NCBI GenBank assembly: GCA_033439265.1
Contig: JAVTVX010000005.1
Coordinates: 1,250,001 to 1,314,000 of the forward strand
Origin: Dillenia suffruticosa
Taxonomy: Eukaryota; Streptophyta; Magnoliopsida; Dilleniales; Dilleniaceae
Length of the DNA stretch: 64,000 bases
Direction: 5' to 3'
Numbering within the stretch: the first letter of the stretch is position 1; each line of letters begins with the position of its first letter. A program made the position numbers and the translations under genes. Below are positions 35,627 through 49,156 of the stretch, in pieces. The notes below the pieces were generated by a model. It saw only the letters and a list, made by a program, of their open reading frames with translations. It made no database searches and was not told the origin of the DNA.

Positions 35627-38600
35627 ATGGGGAAGAGAAAGGAACGCCGTCTTGCAGCCCTGAGTAACGCTGGTCGAAGAGTCAAGCTCGATCTCTTCGC
35701 GGAACCCTCTGGTACCCCCCCTCTCTCTCAAATTTTCAATTCGGGTTTTAGGTTTCTCAATCTAGTTGTTTCGTACATGTTTCTATTGTAAAAAACATCA
35801 TTAATTTTCTACCGTTCAGTTAATCCGTTCTGGCTTTATCAAGTTTAGTTGAATTAGTCGGTGTCTTTGTGATAGCTATTATTTCGTGTGCAAATTATGA
35901 TTAGAAACTACGAAATTGGATACTCGGTTGAGTACCCTTTTAAGCCCGTTTGGGAAAGTTGTGGCTTGGTTGAGTTGAGATTAGGTGGGGTTTACCACGC
36001 AAAAAGTTATTGATTTAATGATAATTTGGGTCCTTTTTTCGTAGAAATTTGTCTTCTATTCTCAAAACCCTATATTTCCGTAAAAAAAAAATTCATTTTA
36101 GTTGAGAAATGTAGCAAAGTGGCATGAGATTGAATAGAGGTAAGTTGAGCCAAATTGAGGCAAATTTGAGGACATCCAAACAGGCTCCTTTAGCTGATAT
36201 TGGACTTTGTTTCCAACTTGGAGTTTCATGTCCTAGTGCTATGTCTAAATTCATAGGGACGTAATCTATGCCCATCAGAAAATTTAAAATGTTTAATAGG
36301 CACTAGGCATGCTTGATCATTGATTCTGCCTGTTTAATAATTCACTATGAACATGGTTAAATATTTTGTACCTTTAAGATTGGTGGTGCTTTCTTATTGC
36401 TGAATGGTGAAATCATTATGTATGTATCATTGGAAACTGTCGCTAGTCAAAATTTAGTTCTTATTTATCAGTTCACATAATTACACTTTCAGCTGATTAT
36501 TCTTCTGTAAAATTTTTATAACGTGACCAATGACAACATTTGTCTTTCTGAGTTCTATATAGGCTTATTTATTTCTTTTCCTTAGTCTTTGTCCCTCTCC
36601 GATGTGACAGTCATCTTGAACATGACCAAACTCCTTTGATAGTGCAGTTTCATTTTTTTTGTTCATGCACAACTAATCTCTCTTGGTTTGAACTGGTGCT
36701 AGTTTTAGCTTATGCTCTATATACAAGTTTATGTTCTGCTGCTTCTAGATGCTGCTTCTAGATAGTTGTCCTTACTGCAAGAACGCTTTTGGTCAAAATT
36801 GCTCATATGTAGCCTTTGATTTATTATGGGCGAAGGGTATAATATAGACTCTGCAGCACTTGCTGCCAATCCATTGTCTTTGGTACAATATATGACCTCA
36901 GTATGTACTCACTTTAAAGCTTGATTTAAAATTTCCAGGAGAGTTGGGTGGCTCATCTGCAAGTGAAGACGTTGGAGGGGACCTAGATCCAAAACAACGT
37001 TCTGGGTTGCTCAAGTCACCAACTTCTTCAGGTGGGTTCTGTCAGTTATCTTCAAAAGGACTATGTAGAGAGGGCATGAGTGCACAGCATTATTTTGGTG
37101 GAAATTATTTCTGCAGGACTTGTTGTTTGTACTCCCAAGAATTTGTGACAGATTACAGGGCAGGCTGTGGTATTGGGAACATTTATTGGTCAGATGTGGT
37201 CGGGCCCTGCCACAGTGAATATTGAATGACTCTCAACCTGTTATTCCCATTTTTGGCCAAATCAAAAGGATTCCAACAGGATATTTTTCATTATCGGTTC
37301 GTATGTCTCTTGCTTTGTTTGTTTTATGCCTCACTGACATTTGCTTTATGGAACAGGTGACTGTATGTTATTGGATCCGACAATCAGCCCATGCTATTTT
37401 TTCCTCTTTTATTGTTTTTGTTTTTCTGGGCAGGACATTATAGAATATTGGCTGGATGCTGAATACTTTCTTTTTTGGCACGAGCTTGGAAAATTGTTGT
37501 TGTTGGAATTTATAGTCTTGGAAGTATTTGACATGTTGATTTTTCTCTTTCAGGTCAACAACCAGAGAATCCTTTGCTGTTACTTGGGCAATACAGTGAT
37601 GAAGAACTGGATGAGGAATCTAATAAAGGACTTGAAACCACTGTTTCAGATAGTCAGTTGCCTGACCCAGTTGATGTGGTGATTAACTTAAATCTTTATA
37701 CGTTATTGTTTTCATTGAGCTTCATTGTAGTTTCTATTTTGCGTGGTGAGTGAATTAGATGGTTCCTCATTTGTCCAGCTCTGGCTAGTACTCGAACAAT
37801 ACTTGAAACAATGATGAGAGAACTAAAGCTTTGGCTACTAGAAGGGCCTTTGTGTATAGTTTTGGTTCTTACAGAAAGAAATGGAAATAGAGCAAAAGAT
37901 CCTTGTACTAGTGCCAGATGCTTAACCTTATGTTGGGTAACCAATTCTATCCTCATTATTGAAACAAGGCCTATGTTTCTAGTTACACACAGACATGTTT
38001 TATAATCCATCATCATGGTGTGCCTCATCTTTAACTTCCTGACTTTTTTGTTATTGATACTTGAGCATTTGGTTGTATTCTCTTGTTCTATTTCTTCTCC
38101 TGACAACAAAAGTCATGTGAGAGAGTTACATGCTAATACTTCTTATGACCATTTAACAAGCCAAGGAAGATATCTGTGGAAGGGAAAGAAAAGAAAATGA
38201 TATTGAATCAAGCTGTTTTGGTGCTTGATTTGATTTTTTTTAATTTTTTAATATTATATGTAGATAGAGTTTCTTTGTTAGAAAAACAGATGTTTGAGGT
38301 TAATAATTTTTTACCATCTTCAAGACCATACCATGTTCTGAATACTTGGCAAGGATCCCTCTTTTCTCTTGAGAAATTGTCTAAACCAAGTTATTTTTAC
38401 TCCTAAATTTTAGGTGACACAGCTTTACAACACACATTCTAATTGAAAGAGCAACAGTAAGGGTAATCTTTTACATTTGAAAAATCAAAATTAACTCTCT
38501 AAGTGGATGAGATATCCAGGACTCAAGTGTCCTAAAAAGTGCCTGTAATTAAAAAACATTAATTTGTTGTCCCCCTAAGTTAATGAAAATAATCTTGCAT

Positions 38601-41600
38601 TATATGCTGAATTCTGAATTCCCAGCCAAGTGCCTAGCCTATTCAATGATCAACAATATCCTGTGTTTTCTTACTTGCAGGACTATAATTCTCAATATTC
38701 ACTAGTAGAGTAAGTGGTTTTTGATATGTAGTGTCCCCTGTCCATTTCTGTCTACTGCAAGATTCATACTCTGTTTCTTGGCACTATAAAATGTTAAAGT
38801 TCTTTTTGCGGACAGGTGGAAGAAAATTCCGGTAAAGAACATGGAGAAGCAGAATCTAATGTAGAAGCAGGCATTGGTGCTGAAAGGGTTAGAGAAGAGG
38901 ATATAGAGCAAGACTCTACTACAGAAGATATAGTTCACTGCCCAGAGGACGATGATGGAGGGGCAGATGCTACTCTTTCAAGTGATTTACAAAAAGAATC
39001 AAGATCAATGGAGCACTTTTCTGTTCCTGGAACTTATAATACACAAACCACTGCAGAATTTAGTTCAACGTGGAAGATGGTGATGCATGAAGAGAGTAAT
39101 CAATATTATTATTGGAATACTGAGACTGGTGAAACATCTTGGGAAGTTCCTGCTGTTTCTGTACAGATAGCTGAAATAAATTGTGAACAGACTGCTCCAA
39201 ATCCTGTTAATGCTCCTACGTCTGGTTTAGCTTCTGGACTTGTTGATACGTCAACTAAGCATTCTGATGATGGCAATAATGGTACCGTACCAAGTTCCAA
39301 GGGAATTTGTTATCAGAATGATCATGCAGAGGAACCTGCTAAAATTGGTGGCCATGATGTGAACCAGACTGAATTGAAGAATACCGCTGATTTGGTTGCT
39401 GAATTTTATCACGAAATTAGTTCATTGGAGAACTGTCTCCCTTATGCGCCATCAGGTGATGGTTCTTTGGCTAATGCAGGTTCTCAGAAATACGCAGACA
39501 TATCTCTAGCTGAGGAACAGCCTGGAATTGAATTCTCTCAGCTTGTGAAACATGGTGAATGCTTGTTGGAAAGACTAAAATCTCTTAAGGAGTATGTTTA
39601 TTTTCCCTTTATTACATGCCTGCCTTACTAATATTAACATGGATCTGGTGATGGTTCTTTTTTTACCTCTTCTAATATATTTTCTTCTGATTTACTTTTG
39701 CTCAGGTTAAAAGGCCCTGTACAAGGAAATGACTCGATATTGAAGTATATTTTGGAACTTGAGATCAGACTTTCTGATATTAGGTCACTCTCATCCTTTG
39801 GATCATCATTACTACCATTTTGGATGCATTCTGAAATGCAACTTAAAAAGCTGGAATGTGCCATTAATGATGAGAGCATTAAACTTTCACAATCCGAGAG
39901 GAATAATGAAGTTGAGGCAGCAGAAATCTCCTCCATTGTAGTGAACAATAAAGCTCAGGAAAGCGTGATGCCTGATTCTGAAGGGGATAAGGATGTGAAC
40001 GGAGCCAAAATTTCTACATCTGAATGTTCTCATTCATCTTCTTGTACTGAAACTTCAACATCTATCAAGAAAGATTCGCCCATTGAAGCTCCTATTATTG
40101 GTGTAACTGATATTTCCTCACATGGTAATCCCACACCATTTCTGCCAGAAGTAAACCATGACAACAACGATGGTCATCAAGTAACTGATGAACAAACTTC
40201 ACCGCAGGCGCCTGATTCTCCGGAAGATGTAGACATGGATGTTGATATGGAGATTGAAGTTACTATACCTTCAAGAAGCACAGCCACTGAAGAACATGCC
40301 AAATATTCTGTTCCAGTGGTGCTGCCAACTTATACCCATCCACCTGCAGAGAGCCCATCCTTGGCAATGGAGGAAGGTCTCATTATTCCACCGCCACCGG
40401 ATGATGAATGGATTCCCCCTCCCCCACCTGATAATGAATTGGTTCCTCCGCCCCCACCTGATAATGAATTGGTTCCTCCACCCCCACCTGATTATCCACC
40501 CGAGTCCTCATACCCCTTGCAGTCCTCGTATACAGAGACAATGCAGCCTCTTGGTTACAAAGAGCAATATAATTTGTCATACCCACATTATTATGAGCCA
40601 ACCATCAGTGAGGTATCCAACAGCCATTTCTATGGACAGACTGAAGGATGTCAGGTGGCTGTACCACAGCCATACTATGCAGTTCCAATTGCATATTCCA
40701 ATACATCCAGTATTTTAGTTAATCCTGTTGAGCAGGTAGTATATTACAACTATCAAGATGGAACAGCAACTGCAATCCCTGTTGTTAGTAGCACAGAATC
40801 CTCTGTGTTTGATGCTACCTCTCTTCAAATTGGGTCAGTTGATGCCGTTGCTGTTGCAGACTCTAGTTCTTCAATAAATCCGAAGACCGAGGCTCATGCT
40901 TTTTGTGATGAGACTGGAAAGGCAGCTTTCTCGAATTCTTCAGCCACGGTCCAAGCTCCAGCTACCACTGTGATAGAAAGTGTTCCTGTGCCATCAACTA
41001 GTACTGCTACTGTGCCTACAGTTGTTTCCAGTGCATCAGCTTCTGGTACTGCTGCAACGTCGCAACCTAAAGGTAAGCTTCATGAATACCGAATTATTAA
41101 ATCTTGTTTGGCCAAATTTGGTCCTAAAGGTTAGCCTCATGAATAATCTTGACTTGTTTATAGATGAATTTTATTGCTGCTGGTATTTCTAATTTTGATA
41201 TGTGATACAAATATCCTGTGTGAGCGCAATAGGAGGTGGCTAGCTGAGAACAGTGCAAGATTCAAAAGTTATAAGGACTGTTTAAATTTTTGTATTCTTG
41301 CTGGCTTATTGTATGAGTACATTAATAAAAGCCACAGATCTATAATACTATCATGATAAACTATATCCTGTAAGTTTGGGAATTTTTTGGTTGGATTTTG
41401 TTCTGCTAGAATCAAGATTGATACATTCATCAGATTACACATTATCTCTGTTTGTGTGTGTGTGTCTGTGTATTGTGAGAGAAAATGATATTTTTAAGGC
41501 CCTTTGCCATCTCACTGTATTTTTTTTTCCATAATTTCTAAATGAAATACGCCACGTCTTTAACAAGAGTATTATTTCTTTTTTGGTTATTACCATCATA

Positions 41601-43262
41601 TGAGTGAGAGATTTACATAGTTGCATGTTTTAAATGTTCTTACTAATTATTTGTAATACTTTATTACTTGGATCAACTCCAAAATGTGCAAGCATATCCA
41701 TAATCATTATTTAGTTTTGCAAAGAGATGTATTAAGACATTTACTTGTTCATATTTTTGTATTTTTTACTTGTATACCCCTGTATCTTCCCGTTTCTACA
41801 TAATTCTTTCTTGGATTTCTGCTAACTTTAGCAATTATTTACCCATTTCCCTTGTATCAGCTTTGCGTAATAAAAAGCGTACAGCTGTGGCGCCCACTTT
41901 GAGGTCCAATAAGAAAGTCTCAAGTTTGGTGGACAAGGTAGGTTATACATCTTTAACTGTTGGATTGCATGCTGTGCCTTTTATGCTTTATGTTTGTGGC
42001 TGGTGTAAATTTGAGTCTGTGTTTGTGGTTGGTGAAATATTTGAGTTTCTGTTTTGAGCAGTGGAAAGCGGCCAAAGAGGAGTTGCACGAAGATGAGGAA
42101 GAAGAGCCTGAAAATGCATATGAGATTTTAGAGCGAAAGCGACAGAGGGAAATAGAGGTATTGAAATTACATTTCTCTGTTTTGAAGTTCTGGTACTTCT
42201 GGTATGTGTGTCTCATATTGGGTGTGATTGCAGGAATGGCGTGCCCAGCAAATTGCCAGTGGGGAGGCCAAAGTTAATGCTAACTTTCAGCCCCTTGGTG
42301 GTGACTGGTACGGGGACCTTAAAACCATGTCTAGCATAATTTCTCCCTCCTTCATATGTCATTTTTTCTTAGTGACTAGTTAACCTCGTGATTTTAGTCC
42401 ACGAAAAAAAGGATTAAAAAGAAAGGACTCTAGAATTTATTGGAATTTAAGGCATGAAGATAAATTTATGGCAATGATATCTTATGCAGGGCAGGATCCT
42501 TATTTACATGATCCCTTATACACCTGTCTTTGTAAGGATCAATATGACATAATTTATTTGGTTGGAACAGGCGTGAACGGGTCAAGCGCCGGAGAGCTCA
42601 AAAAATCAATAAAAGTGTGGAGTCTCCTAAGCAGCCAGCTGATGGAAATGAGCAGCCTGATCTGGTTGAACTCTCAAAAAATCTCCCATTAGGATGGCAG
42701 GTAGTGTGGCGAATTCATTTGTTTCGATATTATTTATTGTTAATAAGTCATGTTCTTGGTAATACAAGTCTTGACCCTGTGGGGCAATACAAGTCTTGTC
42801 CTTGTGGGGCCATCCAAATCTCAGGCAAGTTGCACCTCTCGCTTTATGCAAGATCCAAGATTCAATTTTAGTAGTTACATCTGGGAAGTTTTGAGCCTAC
42901 ACATAGGATTTGCCCATTATTTTTTCATAGTGCATGTGATTTGTGGGATATCATGCATGCCCAAATTTAAGAGTCTGCACTTCAGAGTTAAAGGATCCCT
43001 AGTTCATATGCATTAGGCATGTAGTGGATAATTCCTATCTCTACTTGAGTTCACCTCCCCCCCCCTCTGTTTTGGGTAATTAGGAGTTTTCCTCTTGGGG
43101 GTTAGAATTGTTAAGAATAGTTATGATCTCATTTGAATTTGGATATTTCACCACTAACGTAGCGATTCTTGTCTTCAGGCATATTGGGATGAATCCTCAA
43201 AGCAGATTTATTATGGAAATACAATCACTTCAGAGACTACCTGGACCAAACCAGCGCAATGA
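35627..43262 (+). CDS. FNBP4-like protein with two WW domains
   Basis: Nuclear-type WW-domain protein related to formin-binding protein 4, probably a proline-ligand adaptor in RNA processing (role inferred from the family). Ten exons: 35627-35711, 36939-37031, 37554-37678, 38816-39591, 39706-41072, 41861-41937, 42062-42157, 42234-42307, 42571-42700 and 43179-43262, giving 968 residues. The start MGKRKERRLAALSNAGRRVK is basic and nuclear-signal-like. WW domain 1 is at about 184-213 (WKMVMHEESNQYYYWNTETG, then TSWEVP). A proline-rich array at about 589-626 has repeated PPPPPDNELV units. A lysine/arginine-rich charged helix follows near 830-900. WW domain 2 (LPLGWQAYWDESSKQIYYGN, then TTWTKP) closes the protein. 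The second WW is split by an intron after GWQ. Upstream ATGs in frame with the first exon exist, but MGKRK matches the family start. Confidence 0.93.
40387..40500 (+). repeat. Tandem 30-bp repeats encoding PPPPPDNELV
   Basis: About four degenerate units, two identical in protein (PPPPPDNELV), in exon 5 of the WW-domain gene. Such proline arrays bind WW, EVH1 or SH3-type domains, so the protein may self-associate through its own WW domains. The units are nearly identical in DNA, so copy number may vary. Confidence 0.8.
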
Positions 43263-43810
43263 CGAGACACAGCGCAGAGACTCGATTCTGGAGATAGTCC
43301 ACATTTTTGGGGCTTTTTTTTTGTTGGAAATGTTATTACTGATCCATCTTGTAAAATTCTGAAGTTGTATTATTAATCCTTCTCTATCATTACCTTTGAT
43401 AACCATTAGTAGGTACGGACAAATGTTATACTTTTCTTCTTGAAATTAGGGTGAAAATCTTAGAGCCAAGGTGTGCACCTGTTGCAATATTTTCCAAACC
43501 ATGAGTGACCATGACCTCAAAATCTTCTTAATGAATTCCAGAAGGAAATCTTGCAAATTTGAACCTCAAACTATTATTGAACAAATTTATCTGTGTATGG
43601 ACACTTAGGGCTGTGCGCCTGAATGTCCTCGCTGGAAAAAGGAAAAACATATATGGATAAGATGGAATGCCTCTCATCATTTTTAAAAGAAGGAACCACC
43701 AACCAATTGTTTGAAAGTATCTTTAAAAGGATCCTTATTTGTCACAGGCGCGTGCGCGCGCACACAGAGGAGAGTTTCTTGAAGAATTTGCAATCCTCCA
43801 TGAGATGGAG
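43263..43810. other. Convergent 3' region of WW-domain and serine-rich genes
   Basis: About 550 bp between the stop codons of two convergent genes. It should contain both 3' untranslated regions. No other gene is supported; the plus-strand frame from 43,623 is antisense to the serine-rich gene. Confidence 0.6.
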
Positions 43811-44709
43811 TTACTGGGCATGTAGTGTTTTTGTAATGTTGGGATTAGATGACGTGGTAGACAAGAATGCCAATTTGGAGCCGACGGAGCCACCCCTGGT
43901 GAGGCTAGAGGCACGGTGGTGTCGACATCGGAATGAGCCTGCGTGCGTCGTTGGCGAGCAAAGACAGTTCAACTTGACACTGCTTTGCTTTTGCAAAATT
44001 CCTGGACGTTTTGGTGGTGAAATCAGAGTTTGGGATGCTAGTGCTGCTTCCTTCTTCACTTGATCTACGTCAATATGTGGCAGGGATACTTTCTTGGCAG
44101 CTTTCGGTTTCCTTTCTTGTCCTTCGTAGTAAAATGAAAGAGCGGTCACAATTAGCATGGTATCTTCCACATTGTTAAATTATCTAACATAGTCATAGTT
44201 TTTACAGTTGAATTAATCAAAATTTTCTACAATTTTTATTTTCTTTTATTTTGTATCTTAATAGAGGACACTTCAATCACATTTGGAATAAGAATTAGAT
44301 TTGGAATCAAAAATCTTAAAAATGGATTTCAAAAAGATTCAGAAATCTCATAATTTGGGGTTTCATTTCTAAACCCATTATTATTCTATTAATCCAAATA
44401 AACCATACAGATTTTAATCTCATTCTTGATTCTGATTCACTTCAAACCCTATAATTTCTTTCCTACTCCTTCCCAGAAAGTCACATAATCTTTCCAAGGG
44501 AAATGCATGTAATTAGCAAATGATTTGCCTCATCAATCATAAAGATCTACACAATTACATTAATAAATCATACCACCCCACTATATAATACATCAATGTC
44601 GTGGCATTTTATCATTAATTTTTTTTTTTCCAAAAAAAGTGAACTTGTAATCCAAATATGTAACCATACCTATAATATGTTCCGAGGAAGGTTTGCCGGG
44701 CGCAGTCAT
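43811..44709 (-). CDS. Small serine-rich-type plant protein (CLCSPTTHAGSFRC family)
   Basis: Plant-specific small protein of unknown function, commonly annotated as serine-rich protein-like. Two minus-strand exons, 44670-44709 and 43811-44121, give 116 residues; the donor (ATAG|GTATGG) and acceptor (ACGAAG|GACAAG) join in frame. The second exon carries the diagnostic block CLCSPTTHAGSFRCRHHR near residues 66-83, followed by a serine- and glycine-rich tail. Acidic/basic residues precede it (SLPHIDVDQVKKEAALASQ). No signal peptide or transmembrane segment is needed. The chosen ATG (44709) has a purine at -3. An in-frame ATG at about 44,811 with poorer context would add about 34 hydrophobic residues. 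A single-exon model starting at 44158 would replace the first 14 residues; the spliced model is preferred. Converges with the WW-domain gene. Confidence 0.72.
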
Positions 44710-45894
44710 CCTCGACGTCGTCTGGGATTGTGGTTTTATTCCTCCGAACGAAATGAGGAGAGAGGAAAAAGAGATGAAAAGAACAAGATAAAGAAGAAAA
44801 GAGAGAAACATCAAAGCTAGAATAAAAATGAGACTCTTTCGAGGCTCTCAGGGAGAGAGAGAAAACGGGGGAGGCTTTTAATGGTAAATTAGTTGCTGGC
44901 ATTTGTTTAAATTTTTTGTTTTTTCTTGCATATTTTTAAAATTTTATGGTTTAACGTTAAAAATACAGATGTACTTTTAACTTTAAATAGATCCTTAAAG
45001 TCCAAATTTTGATATAGAAACAATTTAAATAGAAAATGTTGGAGGGGTTGTTTTTTGCTCTTACACTAATTATGCATGCTTAAAAAACAAACTAACTAAA
45101 TTGAGGATCGTGGATTAAAAAAAATTTAGGTAACGTTAGTGATTTTTTTGGTATTAGACGATATTGGTTGAATATTCGATTCTACTTTTCAATTATTTTT
45201 TAATAAATTATTAATATACGATAATCATGTTCAATACAACTAAATTCAATTTGAATCGTGTTGATCCCTTAAGTTAGAAAGGTCTCGTGGCGTCTATTAT
45301 TTTTATACATAAAAATCGAATTTAAGATTTTATTTAAGAAAAATCAACATTCGATCATCGAATCAACAAGGCATCGGTTATCATATGATTTTAAGATGAC
45401 TTGATGGGTTGTACCCAAAAAAAAAAAAAAAAAAAAAAAAGATGACTTGATGGGTGTGAATAATAAAGATAAATGAATAGAGAAATGGAATTTTATTAAA
45501 TTGAAGAAAATGTCTACAAAATAAACCAAATTAAAAAGTGAGAATAACATGAATAATTAGGAAATTAATGCCATGATGTTGAAATGGGGCTGCACGAGTA
45601 AGCCAAGAGCGTCCTTCCATCCAAGAGCCATGCTAGTGTAACTAAATCACATCATACAAGTGATTAATGGTAGTTAATCGTTCTTTCTCGAGGTTAGATT
45701 TATACTTGGAAAAAAAAATCTTAATTTATAATATTATAAATAAATTTAAATTTATGATTATTTTCAAATTATTTTTGAGTTTAAATTCTTATATTTCTTA
45801 CCCATCGATTAAAGATCCTGTCCGCATGGCATGATCCGTCTTCACGAGCACACGTGATCTAATGGCTGTGCATCCGATTAACCTTTTTTAAAAT
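44710..45894. other. Intergenic region with A-run
   Basis: The first 150 bases, read on the minus strand, are CT-rich leader-like sequence of the serine-rich gene. Beyond about 44,900 the DNA is AT-rich with an A-run at 45,416-45,440 flanked by a short duplicated GATGACTTGATGGGT motif (about 45,395 and 45,441), which looks like a retroposition or slippage scar. No gene supported. Confidence 0.5.
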
Positions 45895-45911
45895 AGGTTT
45901 GAATATTAATA
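45895..45911. repeat. Target site duplication, 3' side of the LINE
   Basis: AGGTTTGAATATTAATA, identical over 17 bp to 49872-49888, flanking the LINE insertion. Confidence 0.85.
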
Positions 45912-48900
45912 CAACAATTTTAATTTCAAAATTTAAGATCAACCATTTGAAAAATAAAAATCATAAAAAAAGTGTAAAAGTATTGATTTAGTTTGCGTGA
46001 ATTTTCCTATACCACTCATTTCTATCTAATACCATCTTCTCAACTATACTCTTAACTATTATATTTTTACGAATAATTTATATCCAAATTTTCAACAGTT
46101 TATCTCTGTATTTTACTAAATCTCATATATTTAAGATCTCGATTCTCTTCACTGATACGTCTTTGGGTCTTTGCTACGCATACCCAAACCATCTCGCACG
46201 ATACTCTCGCATCTTATTCACAATTGAATTAATTCCCAACATATTACGAATCTTTTCATGTCCGATTCTATCTTTTCTAATTTTGTTACTTATTCACTTA
46301 AATATTGTCATTTATGTTACAACCATTTTCTGTTCTCGTTTTTACTTAATAGCCTAACATTCAGTATCATATCATGTAATAGTATAGGTTTTATTGTGAT
46401 CCAATAGAATTTTTTTTTTCAAATACAATGGTATCGTGCAATTACAAAGAACTCCGAATACTTTTTTCCATTTTATCTAATTTGCTTGAATCTTATGATT
46501 CATATTTTCATTTATATTATCATCATTTCGAATGATGAAATCAAAATATGTAAAATGTTCACTTTTTGTACGTTTTTCTTTTCTAAACTAATCGTTTCTT
46601 CATCACATTGATAATTGTCACAAAAACCATGTTTTATATACTCATTTTTTTATCTACTCAATTTAAATCCTTAGATTGTAGTGTGACTCTTAATAACTCT
46701 AATTTAGTACTAATACACTCTCTAGTTTAATCAACCAATATTATATCATTTATAAAAAGTATATATCATGATATTTTATTTTGAATACTTTTTGTGATTC
46801 CAACTATCACTATTACAAAAAAGAATGGAATTTAATGTCGACTCTTGATGGAACCCCAATATTAATAGGGAATCTATCACTCAGATCCTTGTAACTTTTT
46901 ACATTGGTTACAGATCTCTTATACAAATCTCTAATAAAATCAACGTATTTCAAAAATTTTTCTTCATTAACGCCCACTACAATATATTTTTAGGAATCTT
47001 ATTATATGTTTTTTCAAAATCAATGAATCTCATATGTAAATCTCTTTTCTGTACTCTAAATGTTTTCTTAAAATATTTTAACAAGTGAATTATTTCAGTG
47101 GTCGATTTTTCTGAAATAAATCTAAATTAATTATGAGAAACAGTTATCTCAAATTTCATTCTATATTTTATCACTCTCTCCTATAATTTCATGGTATGAT
47201 ACTTAAGTGTAATTCTTCAATTGTTAAAGTAATCTTATATGTCTCTTTTATTTTTATATAGTGGTACAAGTGTATTTTTCCTTCCTACTTAGGGTATTTT
47301 CTTAGTTTGTCAAATTTTGTTAAAAAGATCTATTAGCATTATTATAATAAATTCACCCAAATATTTACACACGTCAATGAGAATGCCATCTGGTCCTATG
47401 GTTTTATAATTGTTCATTCTTTTTAAAGTTTTCTTTATTTCATAGGGATAAATTATACGATTAAAATCTCTATTAATCTCTTTAATAGGTACCACAATAT
47501 TTTTCATATCTATTACACTCTCAAATTAAAGAAATTATCAAAATAGTCACTCTAACGTTTTTTTATGTACTCTTTCCTTACAAATATATTATTGGTTTCA
47601 CTTTTAATATATCTAATACCATTTGAATGTTTTCCTTTTCTCTCCTTTAGTTGGACAATTCTATATATCTCTCTTTCTTTGTGTTTAACCTCCAATGTCT
47701 TGTATAATTTATTATACACCTTATTCTTTGATTCGTGGATAATTTTTTTATCCATTTTTTTGTATTTTTCATATCTATCGTTGCTGCTATTACTTTTAAG
47801 ATTCATATTGCACTCTTGTTATTTCGGATAATAGTTTGTATTTCCTTATTCCACTACCACGACTTCTTACCTATTGGGGCCTCGATTCTTATATACGTTA
47901 AGAAACTCCCTACCTATATTTTAATACTACTTAATTATTAGTTCCACAAATGAATGATACTTTTTTTTACCCTTTAAGCACAAGTACATTTAAAACTAAA
48001 AATCTATACTGCGTTGATATATTCCCTAGTATAATCTTGCAATTTTTACAGATCGTTCTATCACCTCTTCTGATAAAAAAGAAATTTATTTGATTGACAT
48101 TCAATCCAGTTCTATATATAACTTTGTGCCTTTTTTTTTTTGAAGAAGTGTTTAGAGTACTATATCGAATGCTGTAGTAAATTCAAAATTAGTTTCTCCA
48201 GCCTTAATACTACTACCAAAACCAAAGTTTCCAAGTATGGTTTTGAATTCCTCATTTTTCTTTCCTATATGTTTATTTAGATCTCCTCCAATAAATAATT
48301 TCTCTTAACTAGATATGATTTGTGTAAATTTATCTAAATTTTTTCAAAATTATATTTTTACTAATCACCTCTATACCTATCTGGAGACGCATATACACTG
48401 ACTATATTAATTACGTTTTTTTTATTTACTAATTTGATAAACATAATTTTATATTCTTTCCTTCTTATCTCTGATGCATCATTTAGTATGTTCTTATATA
48501 CAATTATTAATACCATATTCTTAGTTCTATCTCTATTTGTATACTAAAATTTATGATACTCTACCGCTTTACTCTTCTTCCTCACCTACTTAGTTTCTTG
48601 AAAACACAACATATTAATTTTTCGTCTATTCATTATTTCTTCTATCTCTCCTAATTTATCGGTTAAAAATCTTATATTCCAAGTGGTTAGGCGAATCCTA
48701 TCTTCATGGACTAATTTATTTACCTCCACCCTATTGTCCCGCTAACTTGCCACTGCACCTGGAATCTGATACAGAGTATTATTAGGAAATACTTCAAAAG
48801 TTTTTCTATATTTGTCTCTTATTTTTTCGTTTGATAAAAAATTTTATGTTGACTATAAACCTAACGTAACTCTAAGCATTTACTTAGGATTGGAACCGAC

Positions 48901-49121
48901 CATGACAGAGTTTTTCAAATAATAAAATATAGAACGAATTAAAAAATAAAAAAAATAAAAAATAAAATAAGAAATATATATCTATAAATATAATAACAAT
49001 AGAATAATTAATTTTTGTACTATAATTAAATCGCTATAAGTTTGAAATATTTTAAATTCACAATAATATTTTATATTAATAATAATACTGCTACCAATAG
49101 TAATATTACTACTGCTAATAC

Positions 49122-49156
<35 letters not shown>

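Noticed and set aside
40239-40718. Overlapping plus frame of 159 codons
   Set aside because: Alternative frame of exon 5 of the WW-domain gene, generated by its proline and serine codons.
43623-44063. Plus-strand open frame of 146 codons
   Set aside because: It is antisense to the serine-rich gene, whose frame carries a conserved family motif. The plus frame shows none.
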